Assembly (NCBI GenBank): GCA_905221605.1 | Contig: CAJNDS010002798.1 | Coordinates: 1 to 63,936 of the forward strand | Direction of reading: 5' to 3' | Length of the DNA stretch: 63,936 bases | From: Symbiodinium natans | Taxonomy: Eukaryota; Sar; Dinophyceae; Suessiales; Symbiodiniaceae | Shown: positions 23,831-34,929 of the stretch, piece by piece | Layout of the letters: the number at the start of each line of letters is the position of its first letter | Numbering within the stretch: the stretch's first letter is position 1 | Position numbers and translations under genes: made by a program | Notes under the pieces: generated by a model | Database searches by the model: none | The model's input: only the letters and a program-made list of their open reading frames with translations | What the model was told of the DNA's origin: nothing

Positions 23831-24219
23831 GTACGTTTTGGGTTCAGGGCTCCAAGCTGCCACCTGCACACCGCTAACCCAACCCTCCCAACGGTAGTTT
23901 ATGCTATGGCAGAACAGAGTGTACATGGTTTGAAGCCTGTTTCTGGTAGCTCCCAGATCTTACAGGCGTCGTTTTTCGCGATTCGAGGGGGGCTCGCGCA
24001 GATTTCCTCAAGATCGAGACTTCGTTTCTTCATCCTGACTTGCTCAGCTTAATCTTGCTACACATCCCTTGTCTGCTTTCGTAGGACTTTGTACTGCATC
24101 AGCCAGGAAAGTCCCGGGTAGCCAGAAACTGCCAGCAAGATGAATCCCAAACCAAAACCGTCGGCCTGTGGGCTGCTAGTGGAATGGGAGTGAGAGAAGA
24201 TTCAAGCGAAATGAAGCCT

Positions 24220-24272
24220 GAGAGGAAAGAGAGAGAGAGAGAGAGAGAGCATGAGAATGAGAATGAGAATGA
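24220..24272. repeat. GA / GAGAAT microsatellite
   Basis: GAGA and GAGAAT units just 3' of the minus-strand stop codon. Low complexity only. Confidence 0.85.
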
Positions 24273-24326
24273 GCAACTTGCACTTCGGCTTAGTGTCCTT
24301 TCTTCGATGGCTGTTCTTTGCCCGGC

Positions 24327-26480
24327 TCACATCTGAAATTCTGCAAATGCAAGCGTAATCGGCGCCTCTGCCTCGTCTTCTTCCTGTCGGCAACTATGGA
24401 CTGCCGGCGCAATGCACAGGATCACGGCTAAACCCTAAACCCTAAACCCTAAACCCTAAACCCTAAACCCTAAACCCTAAACCCTAAACCCTAAACCCTA
24501 AACCCTAAACCCTAAACCCTAAACCCTAAACCCTAAACCCTAAACCCTAAACCTGAGCTGCTCTCCTCGTCGGCTGGGCTGGTGTAGATCTTGACCTTGC
24601 AACTCAGGGCTTTTGGGGTTTCTTAAACACTTGCAAACCCCAGAAGCCCCTGCAAACCCTATAGGGTTTAGGGTTTAGGGTTTAGGGTTTAGGGTTTAGG
24701 GTTTAGGGTTTAGGGTTTAGGGTTTAGGGTTTAGGGTTTAGGGTTTAGGGTTTAGAGTCCCCAGAAACCCCAAGAATGCTGAGGAATGGGCTGGCTCTGA
24801 CATTTGCCGGCGCCTCGACTTGACGTCTTGAGGCGCTCTGGTCCGAGGTGACCCGTGGGCTCAGAAATCACAGCATACAGAATGCTTGGCTTCCGACCAG
24901 TCAGAGAAAGCTGGCATGTGATCTCCAACCTCTTCAGCAGTGATTCGGCTCTGCTTCTTCCATCAAGATGGAGCTCTTGCTCACTGAGCCTCCAAAAAGG
25001 TGTTCTTCACCACCACTCCTGGCTTTCCCTGCTCCTGACATGCAGGAAAAATAGGGTAGGAGAGAAAGAGCCAGAAGAGGCAGAGCATCATGCAAGGCAT
25101 CGCAGCTACGAGTACTTTGAATCTTTCCCCAAGGCCTGAACTCTGACCTGCTCTGAAGTCATTTACCTGAAGCCCTAAACCCTAAACCCTAAACCCTAAA
25201 CCCTAAACCCTAAAACCCTAAACCCATCTAGGATGCCGGCCATGCCGGGCGGCAGGAGGGCCCGAGGCTCCCCCCTCAGAGTTTTTGGCTTTGTCGGTCC
25301 AGCGGAACACATCGTGGAAAGACTCACGTGTGCAGGGTCACGCACGCATGCTGCTCCGGGCGCATGACCGGTGGTAACTGGGTGCCGGTAGACAAAGGGA
25401 TCAGCTATTGGATTGGCTACTCGTTTGAGCTGGAAATGCGGCCGCAGACCTTACATGTCCCTGCGCTGCGATTGCCCACAGTTCTACACTTGCAGATCCG
25501 CTGAGCAACCGCAGTTGCCACAGCCACAGCAGAACAATCAACAGAGCCCTTTTTTTCGAATTTGAGGTGCTGCACCAGATTCGGCACCACCACCGTCACA
25601 GCATGCTTTGGCATGCCGTAGGAGATGTAAAGCAGGATGAGTACAACCTCGTTGAAACACTCTGGCACGGAACCCGCTCCAATGTAAGTGTGCAATTGTA
25701 ACTGCTGTGAAACCGACAGGGTGCAGGAAAAGCAACTGCCCTTTGCGCGTTGCCAATGTCTCTCATTACCCCGATCAAATTGAAGTGTCAAAGGGCTCCC
25801 CGGAAGCAGGCACTCTCCCAGCCTCCAGCCCTGGGCCAAGGGATGTAGCCAAGGCAGCGCAGGATTCCACACAGGGATGTTTCAGACTCCACACACAAGC
25901 GGGGTTTAGGGTTTAGGGTTTTGGGTTTAGGGTTTAGGGTTCATGAAATAGGCAGAGGTCCAAGTTGCTGAGAGCTAACGCTTTTGATTCGCACCGCCAT
26001 GCCCAAGGAGAGGCCTCTGCTAGCACACTGTGGAGCGGCAGCCGCATCATGGTTGTCTCCTTGCAGCGATAGGGATTAGGGTTTAGGGTTTAGGGTTTAG
26101 GGTTTAGGGTTTAGGGTGGCATGATAGCATGCAGGCATACGAGCAGTACGGAGACAGAAGCCCTGGTCCTAGATGTTCTATGACAGGCCGAAGAACATCG
26201 GATGGACACCTGCAGACGGGTCTCGCTGTAGAGGCATGTGCCGCAAACCTCAACCCTAAACATCTAAACCCCCCAAACCCTAAGCCCTAAACCCCCCAAA
26301 CCCTAAACCCCAAACCCTAAAGGCGCACACCCTAAACCCTAAACCCTAAACCCTAAACCCTAAACCCTAAACCCTAAACCCCCCAAACTCTAAACCCTAA
26401 ACCCCAAACCTGGCCTTGGGGTTGGTGACGGCGCCCGTCGAACGATCAGTACCTCGAGACTTCAGCGAGCCTCCCCGAAC
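24327..26480 (-). CDS. Unrecognised minus-strand exons, C terminus at 24327
   Basis: Coding segments in order: about 26478-26420 (LEVLIVRRAPSPTP); 26249-26180 (HMPLQRDPSAGVHPMFFGL); 26060-25945 (KETTMMRLPLHSVLAEASPW); 25872-25430 (long frame with YISYGMPKHAVTVVVPNLVQ, junctions unclear); 25318-25235 (SFHDVFRWTDKAKNSEGGAS); about 24850-24770 (SASRRQVEAPANVRASPFLS); 24602-24553 (KVKIYTSPADEESSS, donor CAG|GTTTAG); and 24383-24327 (EEDEAEAPITLAFAEFQM and TGA, with a longer alternative frame). All are separated by telomere-like arrays. They may be one gene or two. No domain is recognised. Confidence 0.45.
24428..24552. repeat. Long perfect CCCTAAA array
   Basis: Seventeen to eighteen perfect heptamers. 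The exon on its right ends exactly at its edge (CTCAG|GTTTAG in sense), so the array begins the intron. Confidence 0.95.
24661..24754. repeat. Long perfect TTTAGGG array
   Basis: Thirteen perfect heptamers, inverted relative to the array at 24428-24552. The 108 bases between the two arrays hold a 50-base exon. Confidence 0.95.
26260..26412. repeat. CCCTAAA array with CCCCCCAAA variants
   Basis: Mixed array. It faces the TTTAGGG array at 26510-26605 across about 100 bases that hold a short exon. Confidence 0.9.
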
Positions 26481-26509
26481 CCCTACAAGCCTCCGCCCCC
26501 GAACATTGG

Positions 26510-26605
26510 GGGTTTAGGGTTTAGGGTTTAGGGTTTAGGGTTTAGGGTTTAGGGTTTAGGGTTTAGGGTTTAGGGTTTAGGGTTTAGGGTTTAGGGTTTG
26601 GGTTT
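26510..26605. repeat. TTTAGGG array
   Basis: Thirteen perfect heptamers followed by degenerate units to 26650. Confidence 0.95.
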
Positions 26606-26644
26606 ATGAGGCTTAGGATGTAGGGTTTAGGGCTTAGAGTTTAG

Positions 26645-26750
26645 GGTTGGGATGTTCCCCCTTCTGCTCAGAGTCCTTCATAGGGATCATAGCATCTCCT
26701 AGTATAATCCCTACTAAGGACTGTTAGTACAAAGGGGGAACATCCCAACC
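26645..26750. mobile_element. Short element with perfect 19-base inverted repeats
   Basis: Bounded by GGTTGGGATGTTCCCCCTT and its exact reverse complement; 106 bases with no coding capacity. The right half shares CTACTAAGGACTGTTAGTA with the element at 12518-12632. It lies between divergent gene clusters, abutting a TTTAGGG array. Confidence 0.85.
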
Positions 26751-26932
26751 TCTACAGCTAATCCATAAAGGACACCCGTAAAAAGGAGAGCAGAAGCCCT
26801 GGCCCTAAAACGGGAAGGGCTACGTTCGAAGCCCTAACGCTGAAAAGCCCCTTCAGGCGCCCTCACTAGTCTTCAGGGGTATGGACGACCATAGAATCGA
26901 AACCCTACACCAAACCCGAGCAAAACAGCGAG

Positions 26933-28417
26933 GTCCCACTTCAAAGCCGTGCTCGATGACATCGACCTCGAGGCTCTGCGCACTGAAGCGAACAGGCAAA
27001 GAAACTCAGGGGGTCCAGCGTTTTAGGGTTTCGGGATTGGGGTTTGGGGCTTAGGGTTTCGGTATTCTGGGGTTTGGAATTTAGGGGTTTTGGGGGAGGG
27101 TATTGAGGCACGTACAGCACGAGCCACCATGGAACTTGGTGCCCAAGAGAACCTTTCAAAAACCATGCCAAACGGGGTTTTGGGGGGTACCTTATTCCAT
27201 AATGATCATAAATCATGATGGAACCCTAAACCCTAAACCCTAAACCCTCAACCCCAAACCCTAAACCCTAAACCCTAAACCTTGTTTGGGGGCCCAGGCC
27301 GAGCTCGCCGAGCGATCATCGGTAGGCTGCCTCAGCTCCATGCTCTACACCCAAGCAGGAAACCCCCAAAAAAAAACCCAAACCCGGACCCTTAATCTGA
27401 TTCTCCTATATGGGTGGCTGTCAAAGTTGTGGCCCCTTTGTGGATCCCTCTTATAATACGGCACCGAATATTTTAGGGTACCCCAAAAGGGATCATACTT
27501 TTGACAAACCACCCATAAAACCCTTAAGAAAATGCCTTATGTAGTCCCTATATAACCTAAGTAGCCTCTAAGCAACGGCCATCCCAGAAGTGGCAGCGCC
27601 ATGCTCCGAAGTGCTTGAGGCCAACTTTATATATGCTACATCCTCCCACCTCGCCGTGTGGGGAGGCACGGGGGTGTTTAAACCTTCCACGCATACTGCT
27701 AGAGCCTGGGCAGGGGCGCACGGTCGCAAATTTCCGCAGAGCCGTTGTCTTTTCGACGTGTCTCACTCTGCTCTCTCTTGTTGTACTACGTAATCTCGGA
27801 ATCGAACGATGTCGTCTTCGTCAGGTTTTGGGCAAAACGGGGTTGAAGGCCATAGGAAAAGGAGCGGGCTCCTGAGAGTCTTGAGTCTTCCATGTGTTGG
27901 TAAAAGCGTTGGGCATCCCATGTCGCCCAGGCGCGGTCTGAGGCGATTTGGTCGCGGTGTCCCCAAAACGGGCTACAAGCAACCATCACTTCTGGGTCTA
28001 CTCCATCGACACTTAGACGAGTGCCATTGGAGTGTGTGGTTGTAGTGAAGTGCATTTGGAATACTCTGGAGATCCCCCATACTAGGATGCCCTTTCCACA
28101 GGGCCATGTAACCAAAAAAGGGGTCAAAGTTACGAGATGTTTGGGCACATTGGAATATGCTGGAAATCAGTGAGAATCTGCCGTGACATTCGCATTGCAC
28201 CGCTTAAACGCTGTCGCTGCTGGGTGTGCCGCTCGTAGTATCAGAGATTCACAGAAGGCCACGAGTACTAAACCCTAAACCCTGAACCCTCTCCGGGGCC
28301 GAGGCGGGTAGAACTTCAGCGTCCGTTGGTTTCCCGGACCCGGACACTCCGCCTCTGCAGCAACGGATCAACAGAAGCGCCCTTGCTTTCGAGGACGCTA
28401 AGCTAGGACGTTCTTGA
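26933..28417 (+). CDS. Unrecognised plus-strand gene
   Basis: Exons: 26933-about 27010 after AG (HFKAVLDDIDLEALRTEANR); 27298-27358 after GGCCCAG (AELAERSSVGCLSSMLYTQA); and the last, 28299-28417 (ASVGFPDPDTPPLQQRIN, then FEDAKLGRS and TGA). GC-ending codons, intact splice acceptors and a stop support a real gene. Middle exons are probably missing between 27.4 and 28.3 kb, where frames compete on both strands. It converges with the DUF4336 gene. No family is recognised. Confidence 0.5.
27409..27517. mobile_element. Short inverted-repeat element in a plus-strand gene
   Basis: Ends TATGGGTGGCTGTCAAAGT and ACTTTTGACAAACCACCCATA, imperfect inverted repeats of 19-21 bases. About 109 bases, no coding capacity, in a presumed intron after the exon at 27298-27358. 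Confidence 0.7.
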
Positions 28418-28974
28418 ATATGATCCTCTTAAGCCCAATAAGGGACAATATGAAATATCCCAGGTCCTACCCAGTAAGTTTCTGATGCATGTGGGTGCCT
28501 GCTTTGGCCGAGGTGGGGCTGAAGCCTGGACAGCAGGATGAAGAGACACAGGAAAGTAAGCGCTATGCATGATGGGATGAGGCCTGTTGCGCAGCATCTG
28601 CCTTGCAAGGAGCTGCACGACGGCAAAACAAGAAAGCAAGCCCGCTTCAGCGACTGGGAGCTGTGAGGGTCATATCATGTTCTGCTGGCACTAGGACTGA
28701 AAATCTCAACCTCCGTGAAACAAAGCTGCATGGCCTCAACAACCTTATCTGGCCTATGGGCCCCAAATCCCAAAACCTGCAATTACCCTAAACAACGCCA
28801 CTGCCTACAGAAGCAGGTCGGGGTAAGACAGGGGAGGCTCATGTTCCGCCAAGCGATCTGAGCTCCTCCGAAAATCCTCTTGAACCGTGGTCAGGGCATC
28901 CACCAGCGCCTCTCTGCAAGCAGCAATGAACCGATCTCGCTTCCATCGCTTTCGAGATGTGCGAAGCCGTCGGC

Positions 28975-31018
28975 TCAGAGGAAGGTCTGGCGCTTCTCTG
29001 ACAAAGGGTTGATGATTCCGCTGGACTGGAGCGTCTCACCGAAGTCCTTGAGAAATGCCAGGTCCACCTCGCGCGGCCTAGGGCCCAAGGTGCCGAAGGG
29101 GAGGCTGGGGTCGTCGAGGAATCGCCGGAAGGCCGAGGTCCAGTCTCCGGGAGAACAGGGCGTGAGCCCATCGAAGTGGAGTGAGAGCATGCGCTCGAAG
29201 GGCCACCTTTCAGCGACTTTCTCGACGAACTCCCGTAGCTGCTTCGTGTCGCGCTCGCCCCGATTCAGCACGAGGGCTTGTAAGATGGGAGGGACCAGCA
29301 CTCCACCACTTACGGCTTCGAATGCCTGCTGCCAGTCGTCCCGGTAGTTCCAGGGAAGGAGGCCAGCCCATCCGAGCTCAGGCGCCTCTGACTTCTTCGC
29401 GTCACGGAAGGCCTCCTCGATGGACTGAACATCGATTGCACCGGATTGGAAGAAGAGGGAGAAGATCACGATGCGCTGCCATCCTCTTTGCAGCGCCCTC
29501 TCATCCGCCTCCACTGGCTTCAGGGGGCCGTCCCGCGCGTGGAAGAGCAGAGGCCTCGGATCCTCCCGCAGCACCATCGGGGGGTTTCGGGGGATCGAAA
29601 TCAGGAGGTCCGTGAGAAGCAAGACTCGGAGTCTTGGGACATAGAAGGCCACCTCGCAGAAGGCGCCGGTCTTGGGATCTTTGCCCACCGGGCCAAAGAC
29701 AATATGCTCCAGTTCATCAGCCCATGGCAACTTCGCCTCTCGGCTGTCTGATGGCAGCTCTTTGACGCTCCGGAACAAGGGGAAGCCCAAGAAGGACAAA
29801 GGCAAAGGAAAAGGAACCGAATACTGGCCAGGGGCGACCCAGACCTGCGGCTCACGATGCAAACGGTCGGGGGGAGAGAGTTCCCTCGGTTAGGGGATGG
29901 AGTGGGGCGGTGGGTGGGGGGGGACTCTCATAAGTCTCATAAGATGGCACGTTGTAGCCTTGTATTTGGGGTATCCCAAAGTCCCGAAACGAGAAATAAT
30001 AGATTGGAGAGCTCCCCATATCCAAACCCACAGAGCTCCTTAACATCCATGCAGCTCCCAGTTGCCAAGTCCCAGAAATGCCGTCGGATACGCAAGGCGG
30101 GCACAAGCAAGGTTTAAATACTCCTTTATGATGTCAACAAACAATAATGCAATAATAACAAGACTACAAATGCAGTACAGTACTACATTGATACTGCTTT
30201 TTAGTTCTTTCCAAGCGCCCCTTGATAGCAATAATAATGATCGTCATAATAAAAAAAAAAAAATCATAGGAATGATAGTGATAATGATAGTGAATCATTT
30301 TCATGCTGCTTGTAAGTCCTTTCAAAGCGCCCCTTGCTGGCCACACCCCCTCTGGTCAATGAAGAAACTCTGCCTCGGCATCGGGTAGCCGCTGTGCCAG
30401 GGGCCCTGCGAAGGTCTTGTGCTCCACGGCCACTGTCGGGAGAACCAAGAAACGGACAGCTCCATACTTAGACTCGAGCTCACGGACAAGGGACAGGCAC
30501 TCGTCAGTGGGAGCCACCGCCCCATAGATCAAGAGACCGCCAGACTCGAGACGGAGGACAGTCATCCGAATGGGTACATGCACGTAGAGCAAGCCGAGTT
30601 TCTGTTCCAAGCCCCAGAGCTCTCCAGGAATGTACTCTACCAAGAAGGTGCGCCGCCGCTCGTAAGGCGCCTTATTGCAGGGCTGGTGCGCTGTGGCTGA
30701 GTTGAGGGAGCTCACGAGGTGGCTTCGTTCGTTGAGCAGGCTGTGCTGCACAGAGAGGCTTATCGAGGGCCTACTGCAGAGACTCAGCACTTCTACTTTA
30801 CGTCCTCGTTTATCCGATTGCAGACTAGGTGCGATTGGCAGGGCTGGCCACAGGTCCCAGCGCACATCTGCCGGTACAGACGGAGGGGAGAGCTGCAGTC
30901 CGGATGCCCTCTGGGTGGTTCGGCAGATTGTTGGTCTGCTTGTGGTCCTCCAGTTGCCCACAAAGGTCAGGGACCCACCGACAAGGAGCAGGAGCCACGG
31001 CAGCCACGCGGAAGCCAT
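28975..31018 (-). CDS. DUF4336 family protein, probably plastid-targeted
   Basis: Three exons: 31018-30833, 30670-30374 and 29850-28975; all are multiples of three and join to about 452 residues. The start ATG at 31018 opens a signal-peptide-like segment ([15 protein letters not shown]) followed by an Arg/Ser/Thr-rich stretch, which fits the bipartite plastid presequence of dinoflagellates. The mature part reads ALPI, then [63 protein letters not shown] and PRNPP, the hallmarks of DUF4336 proteins of plants and algae. Function is unknown; the fold resembles metallo-beta-lactamase hydrolases. Both introns fit GC donors: ATC|GC at 30833 and GAG|GC at 30374. Neither intron carries telomere repeats, unlike most in the window. 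Confidence 0.88.
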
Positions 31019-31389
31019 TGTTCCGAGTCGACAAACCCTATGAAACGCGCACGCGGCGTTGTACGATGCTTGTTCCTGAAGCTTGCCCGAAGAGGGCGGA
31101 CAAAAATCTCTACACCCGAAATGCATTGCAAATTGTAAGTGCAGCTTGATTCGCACATTGCCCGCGAGCCATCCAGTCAACCGACCATGTCGACACAATG
31201 TGTAGCAAAAAAACTGCGTACCGGTAGAGCGGTCTAAATATGCACACCCATCAGCTGCAGAGGCCTCAGCCTGAGTGGGGGCAGAACTCTCTTCGGTCGG
31301 AGTCGCCCTGCTTGCTGAACATGTCCAGCAAAGGTATTAGGGTTTAGGGTTTAGGGTTTAGGGTTTAGGGTTTAGGGATGGATATGCAA

Positions 31390-32213
31390 ATTCCTGCACC
31401 GTCTCCAGCCTTCTCGGTCTCTTGAGCGGCAAGATTGCCTCAGTGAAAAACCATAGAAAACGCATGGGCTCTGCGAACGCTTCCCACGTTCTGATGGACT
31501 GGGTGCCCGGCAATGGCTTCAGACTTTGGCAGGTCTGCCGGCCCTGCGCAACTTTCAGCGCACTATCCTCTATGCACTCCGCTGTTAGAGAAGGCCTTCC
31601 AAGGCCACCGCTGGCAGCGGCGCCTTTCGAGCGTCAAGTCACGTATGTAAGAAGTAATCATCGAATAAGCCTGTAATATACTCATCCTCTATAAGCAGAA
31701 TGTAAGAGTTTGCAGAAAGACTTAAAGGCTTGATTGAGTGACTTGAACTAAGGCACCACCCAGGCTGCTGCCGCAGAACCTCACAATGCACGAGGTGAAG
31801 ATGTACTCCCACCCGTGCTTCTCGCGCCGTGGAAGCTGCAACTCAGCTCTCGGACCGTTTGTCGGCGCCCGCGAAGGCAACACCTTAGTGCTTTGTCCGC
31901 GAACGGCATGCAGCATAAAATAGCCCCCTTGCATATTGCACGTGGTCCTTGTTTACGGGGTAGATTACAGGATATTACGGGCACACGCTTGCCACATCTT
32001 GCCACACTGCCAGAATCGGGGCCCAGACGCAGAACGGCTCTTTGACGTCCGCGCAGCTTGCCCCAAACTGTGCAAAGGTGGCTCGAGGCAGCACAACGCT
32101 GCTACTGCCAGCTCTCTATCTTTTGCTTCGCTGCTCGCATGTGGCGCCGCCTCAAAAGGAGGCACCAGAAAGTACTCTGCCCAGCTCCTTGCGCAGGCGA
32201 ACTGCAAGCTCAC
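31390..32213 (-). CDS. Unrecognised minus-strand exons
   Basis: Coding-like segments: about 32190-31990 (EYFLVPPFEAAPHASSEAKD and AALCCLEPPLHSLGQAAR); 31858-31745 (ELQLPRREKHGWEYIFTSCI, then FCGSSLGGALVQ); and 31648-31420 (LKVAQGRQTCQSLKPLPG and SIRTWEAFAEPMRFLWFF). They lie between two minus-strand genes with clear families, in the same orientation. A TTTAGGG array at 31335-31378 lies on the 3' side. No domain is recognised and junctions are not fixed. Confidence 0.4.
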
Positions 32214-32489
32214 TCTTGCTGCTTGGCCACAAAGAGAAGCATGAGGACGCTACCAGGCAGGATCAACCTCAAGTGTGAAGAAGCTGCGGCTCACTGGAAA
32301 GCACTGAACTAAGAGAACAGGGCACACACAGGCAAGCAATGAGGCGGCCGCTGCTCTGTGTGGCTGCGTGTACGCGGCACCATCCGGCCTGTAAGCGAGG
32401 ATCCGTATACCCTTAGAACCCCTTAAAGCCCTATAAACCCTTATTTCACCGGGACTCGAAACTCTAAGCCCTTTAACCGCTATGCAATC

Positions 32490-32566
32490 TTACGAGGCCC
32501 CGGACGCTGTTGGCCGCTTGTGCTCGTGCTCATCATCAGGCGGGTCCTCCTGCGGGAGCAAGGAAA
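32490..32566 (-). CDS. Short C-terminal exon
   Basis: The frame reads LLPQEDPPDDEHEHKRPTAS, then GAS and TAA. Acidic tail-like composition and GC-ending codons. It may be the last exon of the methyltransferase-like gene upstream or of a gene in 32.6-33.0 kb. The intervening stretch also holds a plus-strand frame at 32786-32992 that is not convincing. Confidence 0.4.
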
Positions 32567-33028
32567 AGCTACATTTGTTTTGGGTTTAGGGTTTCGGGTT
32601 CACTGGGATGGACTCTCCCAGGAACTCTTGGTGGGTTAACAAATTCCCAAACCGAACCCCGAAACCCATCACTATACTGCAGTGCACAGGCCAAGCAGGT
32701 CAGTGTGCCGTGGAACATTGGCAGACAAGAGGTTCTCTAGGCTCCTCCCCAGAATCTGATGTTGGCGATGCCTTAAAGTCTTGACATGTGGAATGTCTGC
32801 TGGGCGAATATCGGCAGTCGCGAGGTTACGGTCGGGCATGCACTCTCCGATGCACTAGCACAGATGCAAACTCACAGGGCTCCAGTTTTCACAGCATTCT
32901 TGCGGCTGGGCCACATTGAAAGCGGCATCTACCGCCATACCCGTCTCTGCTGCCACCTTTCAGAGACACAGAGCACAGCTCAGGCAAAGTGAGTGATCGA
33001 CCCAGCTTTTGGCACCTCAAGTTCTGCG

Positions 33029-34258
33029 CTACACGCATGGCAGCGCACGTGATGGGGCGGGGCATCCTTCTAGTTCCATCACATGGCGAATGGCTGCAAG
33101 CCAACAGCAAGTCACGGCCCCTTGCAGGCTGGGCTTAGGTTTGGAGAACTGGAGAGCTTCTGGGCACTCAGCACTGCAAAGCTCGATGTATCTCTTGTTT
33201 TTTCCGAGAGGGACGCCGATGTGGCGGTACTTCCTGGCTAAGCGGTGTAGCGATGCCAAGCGCGCTTGCTCGCGCTTCTCGGCATCTGCTTCTGACTCCC
33301 GCAGGCCTAGAAGTATCCGATTCTGTGGGCTGATGCTGGAATCAATGCTCCTCATGCCTCCCTTATACCCAGGGCTTGCTTCAATCACCCCAAGGCGGGA
33401 TATATCAATGAGCATCTCGTGCGATATCCCGAGCATCTTCGCGGTGTTCAACATCATCCTGCCTTTGCGACTATCTTCACCATGGCAGCATGGCATAAGA
33501 GCGAAATCCACCTTACTTTGGGTGCATTCGCGAATTAGCTCGTCCGACAACAAGCTACATGCGTGGCAGGAAACCAGACCCACCTCACTTGGCTCGAGGT
33601 CCCTTGCTTCCGCGTCCAGGAGAGATGCCAACCAGCCGGTACTCGAAACGTCGGCAATGTGGTACTTCACCGAAGCATCCGGGGCAACATCGGGCCCAGC
33701 CCATGCTGAACGCAAGTTCTCAAAGCTCGTCGGCTGGTACAGATCCACGACGATGGCCTCATCTCAAGTTGACGGAAAACAGGCCTTTTTTCCAAGAGGT
33801 TTAAGAAGCTACGCGGTATCGAGATGCTAAGCTGAGAAGCAACATGGAACACTTGCTGATTTACCCCCGCTGGCTCGATCAGCTCTTCCGAATGCGCGGA
33901 AAACGCAGGCGATGCCACCATGCCCTCCAGCAGCATCCACGAGAAGCTTCTTGTGCCCCAGCTGACGCTGGCACGCACGGAAGAAAGCGATGCATTCCTT
34001 CACCTCCTTGGATCGGGGCCGCGGGTTTCCCATGGCATGCCAGGCCGTCCATAATCGGAACTCGACCTTCTCTCTGAGAGTCAGATTTGCGGGCATCGGC
34101 ATTGGGCTGAAGCCAGCACCACGCGCTGACTTCGGAGGTGGGTTCCTGACAGTGACCTTCAGAGAGTTTTCGCGGTCCACGGCCAGGCCAGTAAAGGTAA
34201 GGCCAGCAGAAGCCAAGATCAAGACCCCAACAGCCAGGCGCCGTCGTTCAAGACCCAT
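33029..34258 (-). CDS. SAM-dependent methyltransferase-like protein
   Basis: Two exons, 34258-33875 and 33757-33029, joined in frame through a GC donor (GATCGA|GC) and an ATGAG|GCC acceptor; about 370 residues. The N terminus has Arg residues and a hydrophobic segment (LAVGVLILASAGLTFTGLAV), so the product is probably secreted or organelle-targeted. A glycine-rich motif, LLVDAAGGHGGIACVFRAFG, matches SAM-binding motif I, and IVVDLYQPTSFENLR follows where the acidic end of beta 2 is expected. Then GLVSCHACSLLSDELI and FALMPCCHG resemble the Methyltransf_32 type of domain. The substrate is unknown. It lies on the same strand as the DUF4336 gene 2 kb downstream. The 3' end may continue past 33029 through another intron. 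Confidence 0.65.
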
Positions 34259-34734
34259 CTTTACGCTCGCAGAGCTAAAGCTCGCATGGCGGAGGATGGC
34301 TACCGGCTACAGCCTTCTACATACCAAAAGGCATTAGGCACTCTGCCAAGCATCTAGGGGCTGTAGGGCACAACAAAAAAGTACGAATAGGTGCAGGATG
34401 GTGCCTGTGCAAAACTCAGGGTTGAACTGAGGACGCATGCCCACGCACTACGTATGCATGCGAGAACCCTCTGAGCAAGAATCAGGCTTTGGAATTGAGG
34501 AACTGCCATGCAGACACATGTGGGCGCGTTTCCCGGCGCTGGGTCGAAGGTGGGGTGGTTGGGGTATAGGGTTTAGGGTTTAGGGTTAGGGTTCAGGGTT
34601 CAGGGTTCTAGTATGGGTTGCGTCAGGGTTTGTCGAGGGACTGGGTATGTGCTCCAAGCTATCTTCCGAAGATGGAATACTTCATATCTTTACATCCAGT
34701 GTGTGAGAGGCCATGCCAAGAATCCAGCATTTAA

Positions 34735-34922
34735 CCTCACAGGTACCTGAACATGTCAGACATGTCAATGTATCGATCCAAGTGATCTGAACTCGACTCC
34801 TTAGAAAGGCTTGGCTTTTGTTCTTCCATTTTTTTGGGTGGGGGGAATTCTTCGAGCCTAGCTATAGCGGCCGGGGCATTCCTTTTTCGACCGCCTGATT
34901 TGAGCAAGCACAGCTTCAGCAA
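34735..34922 (-). CDS. Possible C-terminal exon
   Basis: A minus frame reads LEEFPPPKKMEEQKPSLSKE, then SSDHLDRYIDMSDMFRYL and TGA. Charged, tail-like composition, but codons are more AT-rich than those of its neighbours and no acceptor is obvious. Could be chance. Confidence 0.3.
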
Positions 34923-34929
34923 GAGGAGA

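Noticed and set aside
24202-24393. Longer minus frame GRRRGRGADYACICRIS as the last exon
   Set aside because: It is the other phase of the exon at 24383-24327 and runs into a GA microsatellite (Leu/Ser string); the shorter acidic C terminus looks better, though the phase of the upstream exon does not exclude it.
29181-29751. Plus frames of 101-144 codons
   Set aside because: Antisense to DUF4336 exon 3.
33009-33830. Plus frame of 273 codons
   Set aside because: Shadow of the methyltransferase-like exon, which has motif support on the minus strand.
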